A stretch of 64,000 nt of DNA from an uncultured bacterium (GCA_937905825.1 CALCXM010000183.1:1-64000); one strand, 5' to 3'. Shown: positions 26,356 through 35,807, numbered from the stretch's first letter. Notes: generated by a model not told the origin, from the letters alone. Numbers and translations are program-made.

Positions 26356-26380
26356 GGGAGTCCTTGGAGAACCTAGAGAA

Positions 26381-26417
26381 GCGAGGGCCAGCTCGGCATG
26401 GCCGAGCTGGCCCTCGC
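26381..26417 (-). terminator. Perfect 17-bp hairpin after thrS
   Basis: GCGAGGGCCAGCTCGGC (26381-26397) and its exact reverse complement (26401-26417) enclose only a 3-base loop. The hairpin lies 19 bp beyond the thrS stop and 25 bp before the decarboxylase start. On the minus strand it is followed by TTCTCT, a weak T-tract. Best read as a transcription terminator for thrS; the flanking A-rich side (CAAATCAAAA on the plus strand) also fits. Confidence 0.7.
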
Positions 26418-26436
26418 CAAATCAAAACACCTGGTC

Positions 26437-28200
26437 TTAAACGAGTTCGTCGGAGCGCTCGTCGCGCAGGCGAATCAGCATCGCGAGGAAGTCATCGAAG
26501 GGCACGACCTCTTGCTCGCGGGTACCACGGCGACGAACGGCAACCGTGCCTTCCTCGACCTCGCGTTCCCCCACGATCAACATGAAGGGAACCTGGTGTT
26601 GTTGGGCCTCCTTGATGCGCTTGTTCATGTGGGTGGGCGCGACCTTGGCGTCCACGCGAATGCCCAGGTCTTCCATGCGTGCGGCGAGGGCGAGACAAGC
26701 GTCCGCCTGCTCCTCACGGATTGGAATCAAGGCCACCTGATCGGGAGCCAACCACACGGGGAACTTGCCGCCGTAGTGTTCGATCAGAACACCCACGAAA
26801 CGTTCCAAGCTGCCGAGGATGGCGCGGTGCACCATGATCGGACGCTTGCGTTCCCCATCGGGAGCCGTGTAGGTCAGGTCAAAACGCTCTGGCAAGTTGA
26901 AGTCGCACTGAATCGTGGAGTTTTGCCACTCGCGTCCAAGGGCGTCCTTGATCTTGTAGTCGATCTTGGGGCCGTAGAACGCACCGCCGCCCTCGTCGAG
27001 CACCAGGTCCAGGTTCTGCTTGGCGGCGGCTTCTTTCAAAGCCTCCGTCGCGCGCTCCCAAACATCATCCTCGCCGATGGTGTTCTCAGCGGGCCGCGTC
27101 GCCAGGTAAGCAGTGTACTTGAATCCGAAAGCCGTCAGAATCGTGTCCACGAGCCCGCAGACCTTGGCGATTTCATCCGACAATTGCTCTGGGGTGCAGA
27201 ACACGTGGGCATCGTCCTGGGTGAAGCCACGCACGCGCAGCATGCCGTGCAAGACGCCGGAACGCTCGTAGCGGTAGACCGTCCCGAGCTCGGCCCAGCG
27301 CAGGGGCAGTTCGCGATAGGAACGACCCCGGTTCTTGTAGATCAAGATGTGGCCCGGGCAGTTCATGGGCTTGGCCCGGTAGGGCAACTCATCGAGATCC
27401 ATGGGCGCGTACATCATGTCCGCGTAGTTCTCGAGGTGACCCGAAACGGCGAAGAGCGCCTCGCGCGAGATGTGCGGGGTGTAGACAGGCTTGTAGCCGC
27501 CCTTGCTGTGCAGCTCCCACCAGAACTCTTCGATCTGGCGACGCACCACGCCCAAGTTCGGATGCCAGAACACGAATCCGCTGCCCGCTTCAGCGTGGTT
27601 GCTGAAGAGGTCCAAATCCGTGCCGAGCTTGCGGTGATCTCGCTGCTTGACGTCCTCGAGGAACTGCAAGTGAGCTTCGAGCTCCTCCGCGGTCCAGAAG
27701 GCCGTGCCGTAGATGCGTTGCAGCATCGGGTTCTTCTCGCTACCGCGCCAGTAAGCACCCGCCAAGTTGAGCAGCTTGAAGTGGAACGGTCGATCGAGTC
27801 TGTCGATGTGCGGACCCTCGCAAAGATCCTCCCATTCGCCGTGGCCCCAGAACGTCAGGGTCTCGTCCTCGGGAATCAACTCGAGGGCCTCTAGCTTGTA
27901 GATCTGTCCCGCCAGGCGCCCACGGGCCTGTTCGCGGTTCACCTCCGTGCGGACCAGATCGGGTGCGCGCTTGGCCATCTTGCGCATCTCTTTCTCGATG
28001 CGCTTGAGGTCCTTGTCCGTGAGGGGCTCTTCTAGATCGAAGTCGTAGTAGAAGCCGTGCTCGATGGACGGACCAAAGCCGTACTGCACGTTGGGAAACA
28101 GTTTACCGACGGCCGAAGCCATCAAGTGCGCCACGGAATGGCGCAAGGTTGAGAGCGGGTACGACTCCACGACTTGTGAAGCCTCGTTGAGCTCTGACAT
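26437..28200 (-). CDS. thrS: Threonyl-tRNA synthetase lacking the TGS domain
   Basis: 587 residues. It charges tRNA-Thr. The protein begins directly at the N2 editing domain (LRHSVAHLMASAV, with the HxxxH zinc-type motif), so the N-terminal TGS domain of E. coli ThrRS is absent. The class II motifs follow: motif 2 around RYERSGVLHGMLRVRGFTQDDAH, and motif 3 with GSLERFVGVLIEH. The anticodon domain ends ERSDELV. ATG 28200 has AGGAG upstream; the open frame extends further but without a start signal. The gene lies downstream of murB on the same strand. Confidence 0.93.
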   Translation of the reverse strand: MSELNEASQVVESYPLSTLRHSVAHLMASAVGKLFPNVQYGFGPSIEHGFYYDFDLEEPLTDKDLKRIEKEMRKMAKRAPDLVRTEVNREQARGRLAGQIYKLEALELIPEDETLTFWGHGEWEDLCEGPHIDRLDRPFHFKLLNLAGAYWRGSEKNPMLQRIYGTAFWTAEELEAHLQFLEDVKQRDHRKLGTDLDLFSNHAEAGSGFVFWHPNLGVVRRQIEEFWWELHSKGGYKPVYTPHISREALFAVSGHLENYADMMYAPMDLDELPYRAKPMNCPGHILIYKNRGRSYRELPLRWAELGTVYRYERSGVLHGMLRVRGFTQDDAHVFCTPEQLSDEIAKVCGLVDTILTAFGFKYTAYLATRPAENTIGEDDVWERATEALKEAAAKQNLDLVLDEGGGAFYGPKIDYKIKDALGREWQNSTIQCDFNLPERFDLTYTAPDGERKRPIMVHRAILGSLERFVGVLIEHYGGKFPVWLAPDQVALIPIREEQADACLALAARMEDLGIRVDAKVAPTHMNKRIKEAQQHQVPFMLIVGEREVEEGTVAVRRRGTREQEVVPFDDFLAMLIRLRDERSDELV

Positions 28201-28255
28201 TGGATTTTCTCCTGCGGGAACCTGGAACTCTACGATCCAACTGGAACCGCAAAGT

Positions 28256-28280
28256 GCGCGCTCCTCCCGTGAGAGCGCGC
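28256..28280 (-). other. Hairpin between murB and thrS
   Basis: GCGCGCTC (28256-28263) and GAGCGCGC (28273-28280) form an 8-bp GC stem with a 9-base loop. It may end the dcw transcript or lie in the thrS leader; there is no strong T-tract. A 6-bp-arm palindrome (CTGGAA/TTCCAG, 28364-28376) sits closer to murB. No gene is seen in 28201-28474. Confidence 0.4.
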
Positions 28281-28474
28281 GAAAAGGGTATCCCGTGAGT
28301 TCCGGCGTGCCTAGAGCGAGGCGCCGACTAGGGACGATATCCGGACCCCTCCACATGCGCGGACTGGAAATTCCAGAGCCTCCTCGACCGGACCCCAGGA
28401 CCCTCAGGCGTAATAATGCGCGGGATCAACCAGCTGTTCCGAGTGAGGAGCCGAGCTGCGCGCCAAGTCCCGGC

Positions 28475-29449
28475 CTACAACATCCAGGAGCGAACCTCAC
28501 GCTCCAGCAGCACGCCGGTCGCCTCGGCCACGCGATCTCGGATTTCGTCGATCAGACCAAAGACATCGGCGGAGCGTGCTCCCCCCGTGTTCAGAACAAA
28601 GTTCCCATGCAGAGGGCTGACCAGTGCTGCTCCGCGCTGGGAGCCCTTCAGGCCAAGCTCGTCGATCAGTTGACCTGCTGAGCGTCCATTCGACAGCTCG
28701 CGATCCGGGTTCTTGAAAATGCAGCCAGCACAGGCTTCGGTCACCGGTTGCACCGCGTTCTTCTCCAGCAGAAATTGTCGAGCGCGATCCTGCACCAGCT
28801 GTTTGGTTTGGGGCACCAGACGAAGAACCACCCCGACGACAATTTGATCCCCCAGCCGTCCATCCCGGTAGGTTGGATTGCACTGGTCACGGCGCAGGTC
28901 GATCACTTCTCCTGCGGGAGAGAGCACACGCACGCTCTCGAGCACCTGCCAAATCTCTCCCCAACGCCCGCCGGCGTTGGTGACCACGGCGCCCCCTACT
29001 TTTCCAGGAACACCGACCAGCCCCTCCAATCCGCTCCAACCGAGTTCCCCCGCTTTTCGCACAAGACCTGGCAGACTCGCGCCACACCATGCCACCAGTC
29101 GCGGGTCGTCCACCCCTGCCGCTGGGGCCATGCGATTGATGGATTCGTCGTCCGCGTCAAAGGGTGTTTCCGTTTCCACCATCCCCGGTCGGAAGGTGCG
29201 ATCCACCCGGCTGGTCGAAATCACGACGCCCTGATGCAGACCATCTTCCACCAGGAGATCCGCACCCGCTCCCAAGACGCGAACCCGATGCCCGCGCTCG
29301 CGGGCAGCCATCAAGGCCAAGTGCAGCTCGTCCGGATTCTTCGGTTCGAGCAGCCACTCGGCTTGCCCGCCCATCTTCATGGTGGTTCTAGATGCGAGTG
29401 GCGCTTGCTTTAGCGCTGCGCAGGGCCAATTCTCTGAAGAGGTCATCAC
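28475..29449 (-). CDS. murB: UDP-N-acetylenolpyruvoylglucosamine reductase
   Basis: 324-residue FAD enzyme that reduces UDP-GlcNAc-enolpyruvate to UDP-MurNAc. It has the RTTMKMGG start motif, the FAD-binding GAGADLLV and GVPGKVGGAVVTNAGG motifs, and the late active-site motif GCIFKNPDRELS. In E. coli MurB the residue in GCIFKNP is Ser229, the proton donor; here it is Cys. The start overlaps murC by 62 bases, which is required to keep the conserved N-terminal motif. It is the last gene of the dcw cluster. Confidence 0.93.
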   Translation of the reverse strand: MMTSSENWPCAALKQAPLASRTTMKMGGQAEWLLEPKNPDELHLALMAARERGHRVRVLGAGADLLVEDGLHQGVVISTSRVDRTFRPGMVETETPFDADDESINRMAPAAGVDDPRLVAWCGASLPGLVRKAGELGWSGLEGLVGVPGKVGGAVVTNAGGRWGEIWQVLESVRVLSPAGEVIDLRRDQCNPTYRDGRLGDQIVVGVVLRLVPQTKQLVQDRARQFLLEKNAVQPVTEACAGCIFKNPDRELSNGRSAGQLIDELGLKGSQRGAALVSPLHGNFVLNTGGARSADVFGLIDEIRDRVAEATGVLLEREVRSWML

Positions 29450-30851
29450 GGATCGTGTCCACGTCGCCGGCTCCTAGGACAAAGAGCGCTGCGTGGTCGG
29501 GTAGGTGTCGGGCGGTGTTCTTGAGGCTGGCGCTGAGATCGCCCGGGGCGGCCGACTCGATGCCCAGGCGCTGCAGCCCTCGACAGAGGTCTTCAGAACC
29601 GGCGCCCATCTTATCAATGTGTTTGCGGGCACCGTAGACCTCACTCACCACGACCCGCTCAACTCCCAGAAAACTCGTGGCGAACTCATCGAGGAAGTGG
29701 GCGGTGCGGCTGTACTGGTGGGGCTGGAAGAGCACGTGCAGAGCTTTGCCAGGGAACGCGCGCCGGGCGGCCTCCATCGTTACGCGAACCTCGGTGGGAT
29801 GGTGAGCGTAGTCATGCACGACCTCGATCTCCTCCACGCTGCCCCAGCGCTCAAAACGCCGAACAGCTCCACTGAAGCGTTCCACTTCCCGGGCGGCGGC
29901 GGCGCCAGCCACGGAACGGTCGAGCTTCCACTCACGGGCCACACGCCCCACGGCCAAAGCGATGGCAAGGGCCGCATTCTCTACTTGGAAGACACCGGGC
30001 AGCGCCAGCTGCAAGGGCGGGGTGGACCAGCCGGGTCCGTGAACCTGAATCGCAAAGCAGCCGCGATCCTCACCGAGCAGCCGATAGTGCAGCTCGCGGC
30101 CCATCTTCCAAACGGGCGCGCGGCACTCGCTGTAGACCCGCTCAGGAACGTTCGAGCCCACCACCAACAGCCCGTCCCGATCGACCCGGTCGGCGAAGCG
30201 CGCGAAGGCGATCTCGATCGCGTCCAGGCTGCCGTAGTAGTCCAGGTGATCAGCCTCCACGTTGGTAATGATCGCACCGGTGGAGTTGAACTGATGGAAG
30301 CTGCGGTCGTATTCGCAAGCCTCGAGGGCAAACCAGCCGCCCGGTTGGGGCTCCGCCGAATTCACGCCGAGCTTCTGGCAAGAGCCGCCGATCAGGAAAC
30401 CGCGCCGGGGCGCCTTCGTTCCAAGGGCGTGTTCGATGCCCCGCAGGGCGTAGGTCAAAAGCCAGGAGACGCTGGTCTTGCCGTGGGTGCCTGCAACCGC
30501 GAGGGTACGGCCGGCGGGTGCCAGGTAGCGCAAGAGCTTCGCGTACTTCCAAACGGGGATCCCGCGCTGCTCCGCCGCGGCGCAATCGGGGTCCGACATG
30601 GGCACAGCCGCGGAGCGCACCACGAGTTCCACGTCCTTGGGCAAGGGTCCGCGGTTCTCCTCTCCGATCGTGATCTTAACCCCCAGGGCACGCAGCCCCG
30701 CGAGAAAGTCGGAACTGACTCGGTCGAAGCCACTCACCTTGCGGCCCTGTTGGGCGAGGATGCGAGCACTGCCGCTCATTCCGGCACCCCCGATGCCTAC
30801 AAGGTGGATACGTGCGGGGAGCTCCTCGAGCTGAGACTGATTCATATGCAT
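29388..30851 (-). CDS. murC: UDP-N-acetylmuramate-L-alanine ligase
   Basis: 487 residues. It adds L-Ala to UDP-MurNAc. IHLVGIGGAGMSG is the N-terminal nucleotide-like fold, AVAGTHGKTSVSWLL is the ATP P-loop, and HHPTEVRVTMEAAR is the C-terminal family motif. Tandem ATGs at 30851 and 30845 are the likely starts; a TTG at 30899 is possible. No strong ribosome-binding site is visible. 101 bp separate it from murG. Confidence 0.93.
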   Translation of the reverse strand: MHMNQSQLEELPARIHLVGIGGAGMSGSARILAQQGRKVSGFDRVSSDFLAGLRALGVKITIGEENRGPLPKDVELVVRSAAVPMSDPDCAAAEQRGIPVWKYAKLLRYLAPAGRTLAVAGTHGKTSVSWLLTYALRGIEHALGTKAPRRGFLIGGSCQKLGVNSAEPQPGGWFALEACEYDRSFHQFNSTGAIITNVEADHLDYYGSLDAIEIAFARFADRVDRDGLLVVGSNVPERVYSECRAPVWKMGRELHYRLLGEDRGCFAIQVHGPGWSTPPLQLALPGVFQVENAALAIALAVGRVAREWKLDRSVAGAAAAREVERFSGAVRRFERWGSVEEIEVVHDYAHHPTEVRVTMEAARRAFPGKALHVLFQPHQYSRTAHFLDEFATSFLGVERVVVSEVYGARKHIDKMGAGSEDLCRGLQRLGIESAAPGDLSASLKNTARHLPDHAALFVLGAGDVDTIRDDLFRELALRSAKASATRI

Positions 30852-30952
30852 GCTGATGGGATTACCCAAGCAATTTATCAAGGTCACTGTCTTGTTCAAC
30901 TTCCGATCAGCTTCTCGGGCAAACCTGGTCGATCTGATTTCCTGTTTAGAAC

Positions 30953-32107
30953 TCAGGTTGGTTTGACTGCTAGCTGTTGAAGCTCTTCCAGGATTCTTGC
31001 GGCCGCATCCTCGTGGCCCGCCAGGCCCAACTCACGCTCCATCTCCGCGCGCTCTAGCGCACCGGATTCGAGGGCCAAGTGAACGATCTGCGCCGCACAG
31101 GCTGCATTGAGAGCTTCATCCTTCACGAGCCGAATTCCGGCGCCTAGCTCCTTCGCATTGCGTTCTTGGTGCCCATCCGTGTGGTGCGGGTAAGGCACGA
31201 CGAGCGCTGCGCGCTGCGCAGCGGCCACCTCGGCTAGGGTAGATGCCCCACCTCGGCAGAGCACCAGGGTCGACGCCTGGAGAGCCCGGGAGATCGGCGC
31301 CAGAAATTCGACCGCCCGAAAGTGCGCGCTGTCCGCCGGCAGTGCAGAGCGTTTTCCCGGACCGCACTGATGCAGGACCTGCAGGCCGCCTTGCAGCAGA
31401 TCGTCCCTGTGTGTTCGCATGAAGCCGTTCAGGCTGCCCGCCCCCTGGCTGCCACCCAGCACCAAAAGCAGGGGACGCGTGCGGTCCATGGCGAGGGCCT
31501 CGAGGGCCTCCTCGCGGGACCCGAGGCCCGAGCCCACTTGACTCACGGAGGGCGAAACGGGCGCGCCCGTCAAGCATTGGCGGGCGTCTTCCACAGCTCC
31601 CGGCAAGGTGCCTTTCCAGGCGTGAAAGATGCGCGTGGCGAAGCGCTGCAAGCTACGCGTGGCCTTGCCGGAAGCGGCGTTGATCTCGAGCAAGGCGACT
31701 GGAATCCCCAAGCTGCGAGCGGCCAGCACTGCGGGCAAGGTCGTGAACCCACCCAACCCCAAGAGCACCTGGGTGCGGTGCTTGCGCAGTTCCCGGCGAG
31801 CCGTGAGGAAGCTCCCCGGCGTTTTCAAGAGCAATCGGGTGTGGCTCGGCGCACCGCCGCCCGCGGGCTCCAAGGCCAGCACCTGCCGCTTCCAGGGAAA
31901 TCCATCCGGCACGCTCTCCAGGACACGGTCCTCCACGGCTCGCCCGCTGGTGAACCACAGCAAGTCCTCGATCACCGGTACTGCTCGTTCGGAGTTAGCG
32001 CCGAGTTCCTGCAGCGTGCGCTCAAGCAAGTGCAGGCCGGGGACGATGTGCCCCCCCGTGCCCCCACCTGCAAAGGAAATCCTCAGTCGATCACGTGGAG
32101 TCACCAA
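30953..32107 (-). CDS. murG: Lipid II synthase (GlcNAc transferase)
   Basis: 384-residue peripheral membrane glycosyltransferase (GT28) that adds GlcNAc to lipid I. The N-terminal GGGTGGHIVPGLHLLE and the C-terminal donor motif LVLCRGGASTLAEVAAAQRAALVVPYPHHTDGHQ are diagnostic. Somewhat longer than E. coli MurG because of an insertion after residue 45. It follows the small membrane protein gene by 29 bp. Confidence 0.95.
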   Translation of the reverse strand: MVTPRDRLRISFAGGGTGGHIVPGLHLLERTLQELGANSERAVPVIEDLLWFTSGRAVEDRVLESVPDGFPWKRQVLALEPAGGGAPSHTRLLLKTPGSFLTARRELRKHRTQVLLGLGGFTTLPAVLAARSLGIPVALLEINAASGKATRSLQRFATRIFHAWKGTLPGAVEDARQCLTGAPVSPSVSQVGSGLGSREEALEALAMDRTRPLLLVLGGSQGAGSLNGFMRTHRDDLLQGGLQVLHQCGPGKRSALPADSAHFRAVEFLAPISRALQASTLVLCRGGASTLAEVAAAQRAALVVPYPHHTDGHQERNAKELGAGIRLVKDEALNAACAAQIVHLALESGALERAEMERELGLAGHEDAAARILEELQQLAVKPT

Positions 32108-32136
32108 CGAATTCGCCTGCGAGGGCAGACCTCGGA

Positions 32137-32358
32137 TTAGGGTCGTCCCGGACCCGAGGGCTGCTTCAGCGCGGTGGCCGAGAGGGCAATCTCTTGCGAC
32201 TCAGCGCTCAGCGCGGCGGCCTGCATCTGCGCGCCGACCACACTCGTCGCCCCGGCGGGCAAACGAAAGACTTGCAGGCTGTTCCAAGCCAGCGGAGTGA
32301 ACATGGAGATCAAAGCGGCACAACCGCCGAGCAGGGTCCAGTGTAGATTACGACTCAT
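32137..32358 (-). CDS. Small single-pass membrane protein in the dcw cluster
   Basis: 73 residues with one hydrophobic segment (LGGCAALISMFTPLAWNSLQV) and an Ala/Ser/Gln-rich remainder. I recognise no family. The start overlaps the stop of the LysM gene by four bases (ATGA), the same coupling used throughout this cluster, which argues that it is real. Its place between a LysM protein and murG suggests a role at the site of wall synthesis, possibly standing in for a missing divisome subunit such as FtsQ; that is speculation. Confidence 0.6.
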   Translation of the reverse strand: MSRNLHWTLLGGCAALISMFTPLAWNSLQVFRLPAGATSVVGAQMQAAALSAESQEIALSATALKQPSGPGRP

Positions 32359-33389
32359 CGAACGCGGTTCTTCTTGCTGGATGGCCGCGGCGTGGTGGTC
32401 AAGCTCGCGATAGCGGGCGAAGCAGATCCGGGCATCTGTAGCACAGCTCCTTCCATCAGGCGGTTTGGATCAACCTTGGGGTTGAGAGCGGCGATCTCAC
32501 GCCAACGGCTTGCGCCGCCCAACTGGTCTTGGGCGATCTGAGAGAGCACATCTCCTTTGCGAACCACGTAGTCGCCGGCCGTGGAGGCCACGGTCGCGGT
32601 CGGGTTGTTTCTCGAGAGGCCCGCGGGCCGCACCTGAGTCGCTCCACCGGGGAGGTTCAGAACCATGTCCACCTTGAGCTGAGACGGATCCAGGTTGCCA
32701 TTCAGGGCTTGGATTTCGCGCCAACGCTTCGACGTTCCGAGGGTCTTGAACGAGATCTCACTCAAGGTGTCCCCGTGCTCGACCTTGTAGGTCCCGCCTG
32801 CTGCGTTCACGGAATTCGAGTTGGAGCCTTGGGAGCGATTGGCCGTTTTCAGCGCAGCCTCAGTGGGCGCCTTCGCCCCAGAGCGCGAGGCCTCGGCCTT
32901 GCGATTCGCTTCGAGCTCAGCCTGGCGTTGGGCCAAGGCCTGGGAGCGCTGCTGAATCGTGTCGTAGTTCGTCGTGCTGCGATCCTGCTTGGGTTGAGTG
33001 CGCGGGTTGGGCGCGGTCAGCGACTCGGGGAACACGACCTTCTCCTCGACCGGAGCTTTAGGCGTCTGGTTCGCTACGGTCCCCGGCACGGTCTCGAACT
33101 GCAGGTTGTTCTGCTGGCGGGAGTCCTGGCTCGGCTGGCTGGCCGAAGGGTTCGGCTGCGTGCTCTTGCGCGGCTGACTCGACCCCGAGGTGGCGGGCAG
33201 GGCGCGCCCATTGGTGCTCATCTTGCCCCCGGGTTTCGGGCGCTGGGTTTCGCGGTCGGCGAGGCGTACTTTGGCCTCGGGCTCGGTCAGGCCGTCCAAG
33301 GTCGTTCCGTCATCCCAGAAGGAAACGGCGACGATGGTCACCAGGAAGAGGACCAGGGCGATGACTCCGTAGCGTTCGATTCTTTGCAT
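32355..33389 (-). CDS. Membrane-anchored protein with two LysM domains
   Basis: 344 residues. One N-terminal transmembrane helix (YGVIALVLFLVTIVAVSFW), a long Pro/Ser/Gln/Lys-rich low-complexity stretch, and two LysM domains (about 196-243 and 271-320), each with the GDxLSxI core and a final LNLPGG or LQMPGS turn. LysM domains bind the GlcNAc-containing backbone of peptidoglycan. ATG 33389 has GGAG upstream. It lies between ftsW and the small membrane protein gene, a position usually not held by a LysM gene in dcw clusters. Confidence 0.85.
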   Translation of the reverse strand: MQRIERYGVIALVLFLVTIVAVSFWDDGTTLDGLTEPEAKVRLADRETQRPKPGGKMSTNGRALPATSGSSQPRKSTQPNPSASQPSQDSRQQNNLQFETVPGTVANQTPKAPVEEKVVFPESLTAPNPRTQPKQDRSTTNYDTIQQRSQALAQRQAELEANRKAEASRSGAKAPTEAALKTANRSQGSNSNSVNAAGGTYKVEHGDTLSEISFKTLGTSKRWREIQALNGNLDPSQLKVDMVLNLPGGATQVRPAGLSRNNPTATVASTAGDYVVRKGDVLSQIAQDQLGGASRWREIAALNPKVDPNRLMEGAVLQMPGSASPAIASLTTTPRPSSKKNRVR

Positions 33390-33444
33390 CGGTGGAATCT
33401 CCGGTTGAGAACCAGGGAGAGGGCTGGATCGGCCGAGGCCGAGA

Positions 33445-34659
33445 CTAGTGCGGATGGATTGCGGAAGGTGCCTCGCGGCCTTGCTGACGGGCGGCCCCAA
33501 GGGCCAACCCAACCGCCAAGGAGGAGACGAGTAGGGAAGTTCCCCCGTCGGACATGAACGGTAGAGTCATGCCTTTGGGAGGTGCAAGCCCGGTAACGAC
33601 TTGCATGTGAATCATGGCTTGCACTCCAACGCCCAACAACAGACCGAACGCGGCAAGCGCTTGGTAACGATCGCGAATTGAAAGGACGATGCGAAGAGAA
33701 AACCAGAGGAACGCGAGAGCGAGTCCCGCGCACAAGACCATGCCCATGAAGCCGAGCTCTTCACCGATCAAGGCGAAGATGTAGTCGGAGTCTTGATAGG
33801 GCATCGCGTTCGTTCGCCATTGACCGTGGCCCAAGCCGACGCCGAAGAGTTCGCCGCTGCCGAGGGCTTCGATCGATGACTCGACTTGTTCGTTCTTGAC
33901 CGTGCCGAAGAACACGTCGAGGCGCCGTTGGATGTAGTCCTTCGACGTCACAGCTAGGGCGATGAAAGGCAACCCGATGGCGGCGGCGCTCCAAGCGAAG
34001 TGAGTTTTGCTCGCGCCCCCCACGAACCAGGTGCTGGAGAAAACAGCCAGGAAGACCAAAGCCCCGCCGAGGTCCGTCTCCGCTCCGATCAAGGCCACGA
34101 AGAAGGAGGCCATCAACATGATGGGCAGGACCCCGCGCTTGAACTCGTGCAGGCGTTCCCCGAGGCGCACACAACGATCCGCCACCCAAATCACGAGCAC
34201 CAAGCGGGCGATCTCCGAGGGCTGCACCGAAATCCCCACAAAGGGCAATTCAATCCAGCGGTGGGAGCCATTCTGAGGATCTTCCAGTCCCGGAATCCAG
34301 CATGCGATCAGCATGAAAGCCGAGGCCAGCACCAGGAATGGAAGGATCGGCTGCAAGCGCTGGGGACCGATGCGGTAGCCCACGAGCAGCACACCTAGGG
34401 CGATGACCCGATAGAGCGATTGCTCCAAGACTTCCTCTCGAAAGAGGGCCGTGTCGGAGAAGACCGTCGCGGCGTGACTGGCTTGCAGCAGGAGCCCAAG
34501 CCCCATCATGGCCATCACCACGCAGAGCAATTTGGTAGCGGGCTGGCGAGGATCCGGAGCTTCCGCTCGCTTGGCGAGGCCCTCCAAGCGTTCAAACAGT
34601 CCCAGTTGGCGCTCGAGGTTGGGCTGCACCTCACCCTTTCTTTTGCGGAAGCGTGCCAT
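33445..34659 (-). CDS. ftsW: FtsW/RodA-type peptidoglycan glycosyltransferase
   Basis: 404 residues of the SEDS family with about ten membrane helices and a cytoplasmic N-terminal extension rich in Arg, Lys and Glu. Recognisable stretches are GSHRWIELPFVGISVQPSEIARL and GVGLGHGQWRTNAMPYQDSDYIFALIGEELGF, which are typical of FtsW. It polymerises lipid II with the FtsI protein encoded upstream. Start overlaps the mraY stop by one base. Confidence 0.93.
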   Translation of the reverse strand: MARFRKRKGEVQPNLERQLGLFERLEGLAKRAEAPDPRQPATKLLCVVMAMMGLGLLLQASHAATVFSDTALFREEVLEQSLYRVIALGVLLVGYRIGPQRLQPILPFLVLASAFMLIACWIPGLEDPQNGSHRWIELPFVGISVQPSEIARLVLVIWVADRCVRLGERLHEFKRGVLPIMLMASFFVALIGAETDLGGALVFLAVFSSTWFVGGASKTHFAWSAAAIGLPFIALAVTSKDYIQRRLDVFFGTVKNEQVESSIEALGSGELFGVGLGHGQWRTNAMPYQDSDYIFALIGEELGFMGMVLCAGLALAFLWFSLRIVLSIRDRYQALAAFGLLLGVGVQAMIHMQVVTGLAPPKGMTLPFMSDGGTSLLVSSLAVGLALGAARQQGREAPSAIHPH

Positions 34660-35807
34660 TAGCGCACCTTGAGCAGGGCAAGGCTGGCCAGGGCGCCGAC
34701 GGCTGCGATGATCCAGAAGCGAACGACCACGGTCACCTCATGCCATGGGGCTGCGCCCACGCTGAAGACTCCGCCCATGCGCTCGAGCCCATGGTGGATG
34801 GGCGCGCAGGTGAAAATTCGTTGACCCCCGGAGCGCCGAAACCAAAAAGTCTGCAACCAGGAGCTTCCCATGTTCACGAAAAACACGCTGGCGATCAGGG
34901 GCAGCACGAGCTCTTGCTTGGACACCAAAGCCAGCCAACCGAGCAGGCCACCGAGGGGCAAGGATCCGCTGTCCCCCATGAAAACCTTCGCGGGGAAGGC
35001 GTTGTACCAGAGAAACCCCAGGCAAGCCCCGCACATGGCTCCGCCCACCACGGCCATCTCCGATGCGGCCGGAACGTGGGGCAAGAACAGGTACTGGGTC
35101 CAGTCCCAACGTCCGCACACGTAGCAGAAGATCGAGAGAGTCAGGGCCGCGATGATCGTGCAGCCCGCCGCCAAGCCATCCATCCCGTCGGTGATGTTGG
35201 CGGCGTTGGCCGTCCCGACCACCACGAGCCATTCGAAGAACAAGAAGATCGCCACCCCCAACACGGACCAGCTCCCCAAGGGAATGATCAAATTGCGGAA
35301 GACCGGCGGATAGATGTTCAGCAGAGCGTCGCGCCCTGTGGACTGTGCGTAGTAGGCCAGGGCCCCCAGGACGCCGAGCACCACAAGGCTCAGTCCTAAC
35401 ATTTTGGAGCGCGCACTAAGCCCCATCGAACCGGGGATCGTGAGCTTCTTGTAGTCGTCCACAAAACCAACCGCTGCCATGCCGGCGGTTAGCAGGATCG
35501 CTAGAATCACGTGAACGTTGTCCAGGCGCCCCCACAAGATGATCGAGGCGATCAGAGCGGCAACCAGGAAGCTGCCCCCCATGGTCGGTGTGGCGCGCTT
35601 GTCTACGGAGCCGGGCTTTAGAGCTTGGGGCCGTAGGTCGGTCTTGGTGAGGTCTTCGAGGAACTTGTGGCTTTGCAGCCAGCGAATCGTGCCCTTGCCC
35701 CACCAGAGCGCCAGCACAAAGGCCGTGATGCCCGCCATGGCCACCCGAAAGGTGATGTAGCCAAAGAGCCGAACGTCCAGCCATTCGTCGAAGATCGCAG
35801 GGATCAC
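34659..35807 (-). CDS. mraY: Phospho-MurNAc-pentapeptide transferase
   Basis: 382-residue integral membrane enzyme that attaches phospho-MurNAc-pentapeptide to undecaprenyl phosphate, giving lipid I. FVDDYKKLT, NITDGMDGLA and MGDSGSLPLGG are the conserved Asp-rich and nucleotide motifs. The C-terminal ILPLIASVFF region and the HHGLERMG His motif are also present. The 5' end overlaps murF by four bases. Confidence 0.95.
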   Translation of the reverse strand: MIPAIFDEWLDVRLFGYITFRVAMAGITAFVLALWWGKGTIRWLQSHKFLEDLTKTDLRPQALKPGSVDKRATPTMGGSFLVAALIASIILWGRLDNVHVILAILLTAGMAAVGFVDDYKKLTIPGSMGLSARSKMLGLSLVVLGVLGALAYYAQSTGRDALLNIYPPVFRNLIIPLGSWSVLGVAIFLFFEWLVVVGTANAANITDGMDGLAAGCTIIAALTLSIFCYVCGRWDWTQYLFLPHVPAASEMAVVGGAMCGACLGFLWYNAFPAKVFMGDSGSLPLGGLLGWLALVSKQELVLPLIASVFFVNMGSSWLQTFWFRRSGGQRIFTCAPIHHGLERMGGVFSVGAAPWHEVTVVVRFWIIAAVGALASLALLKVR

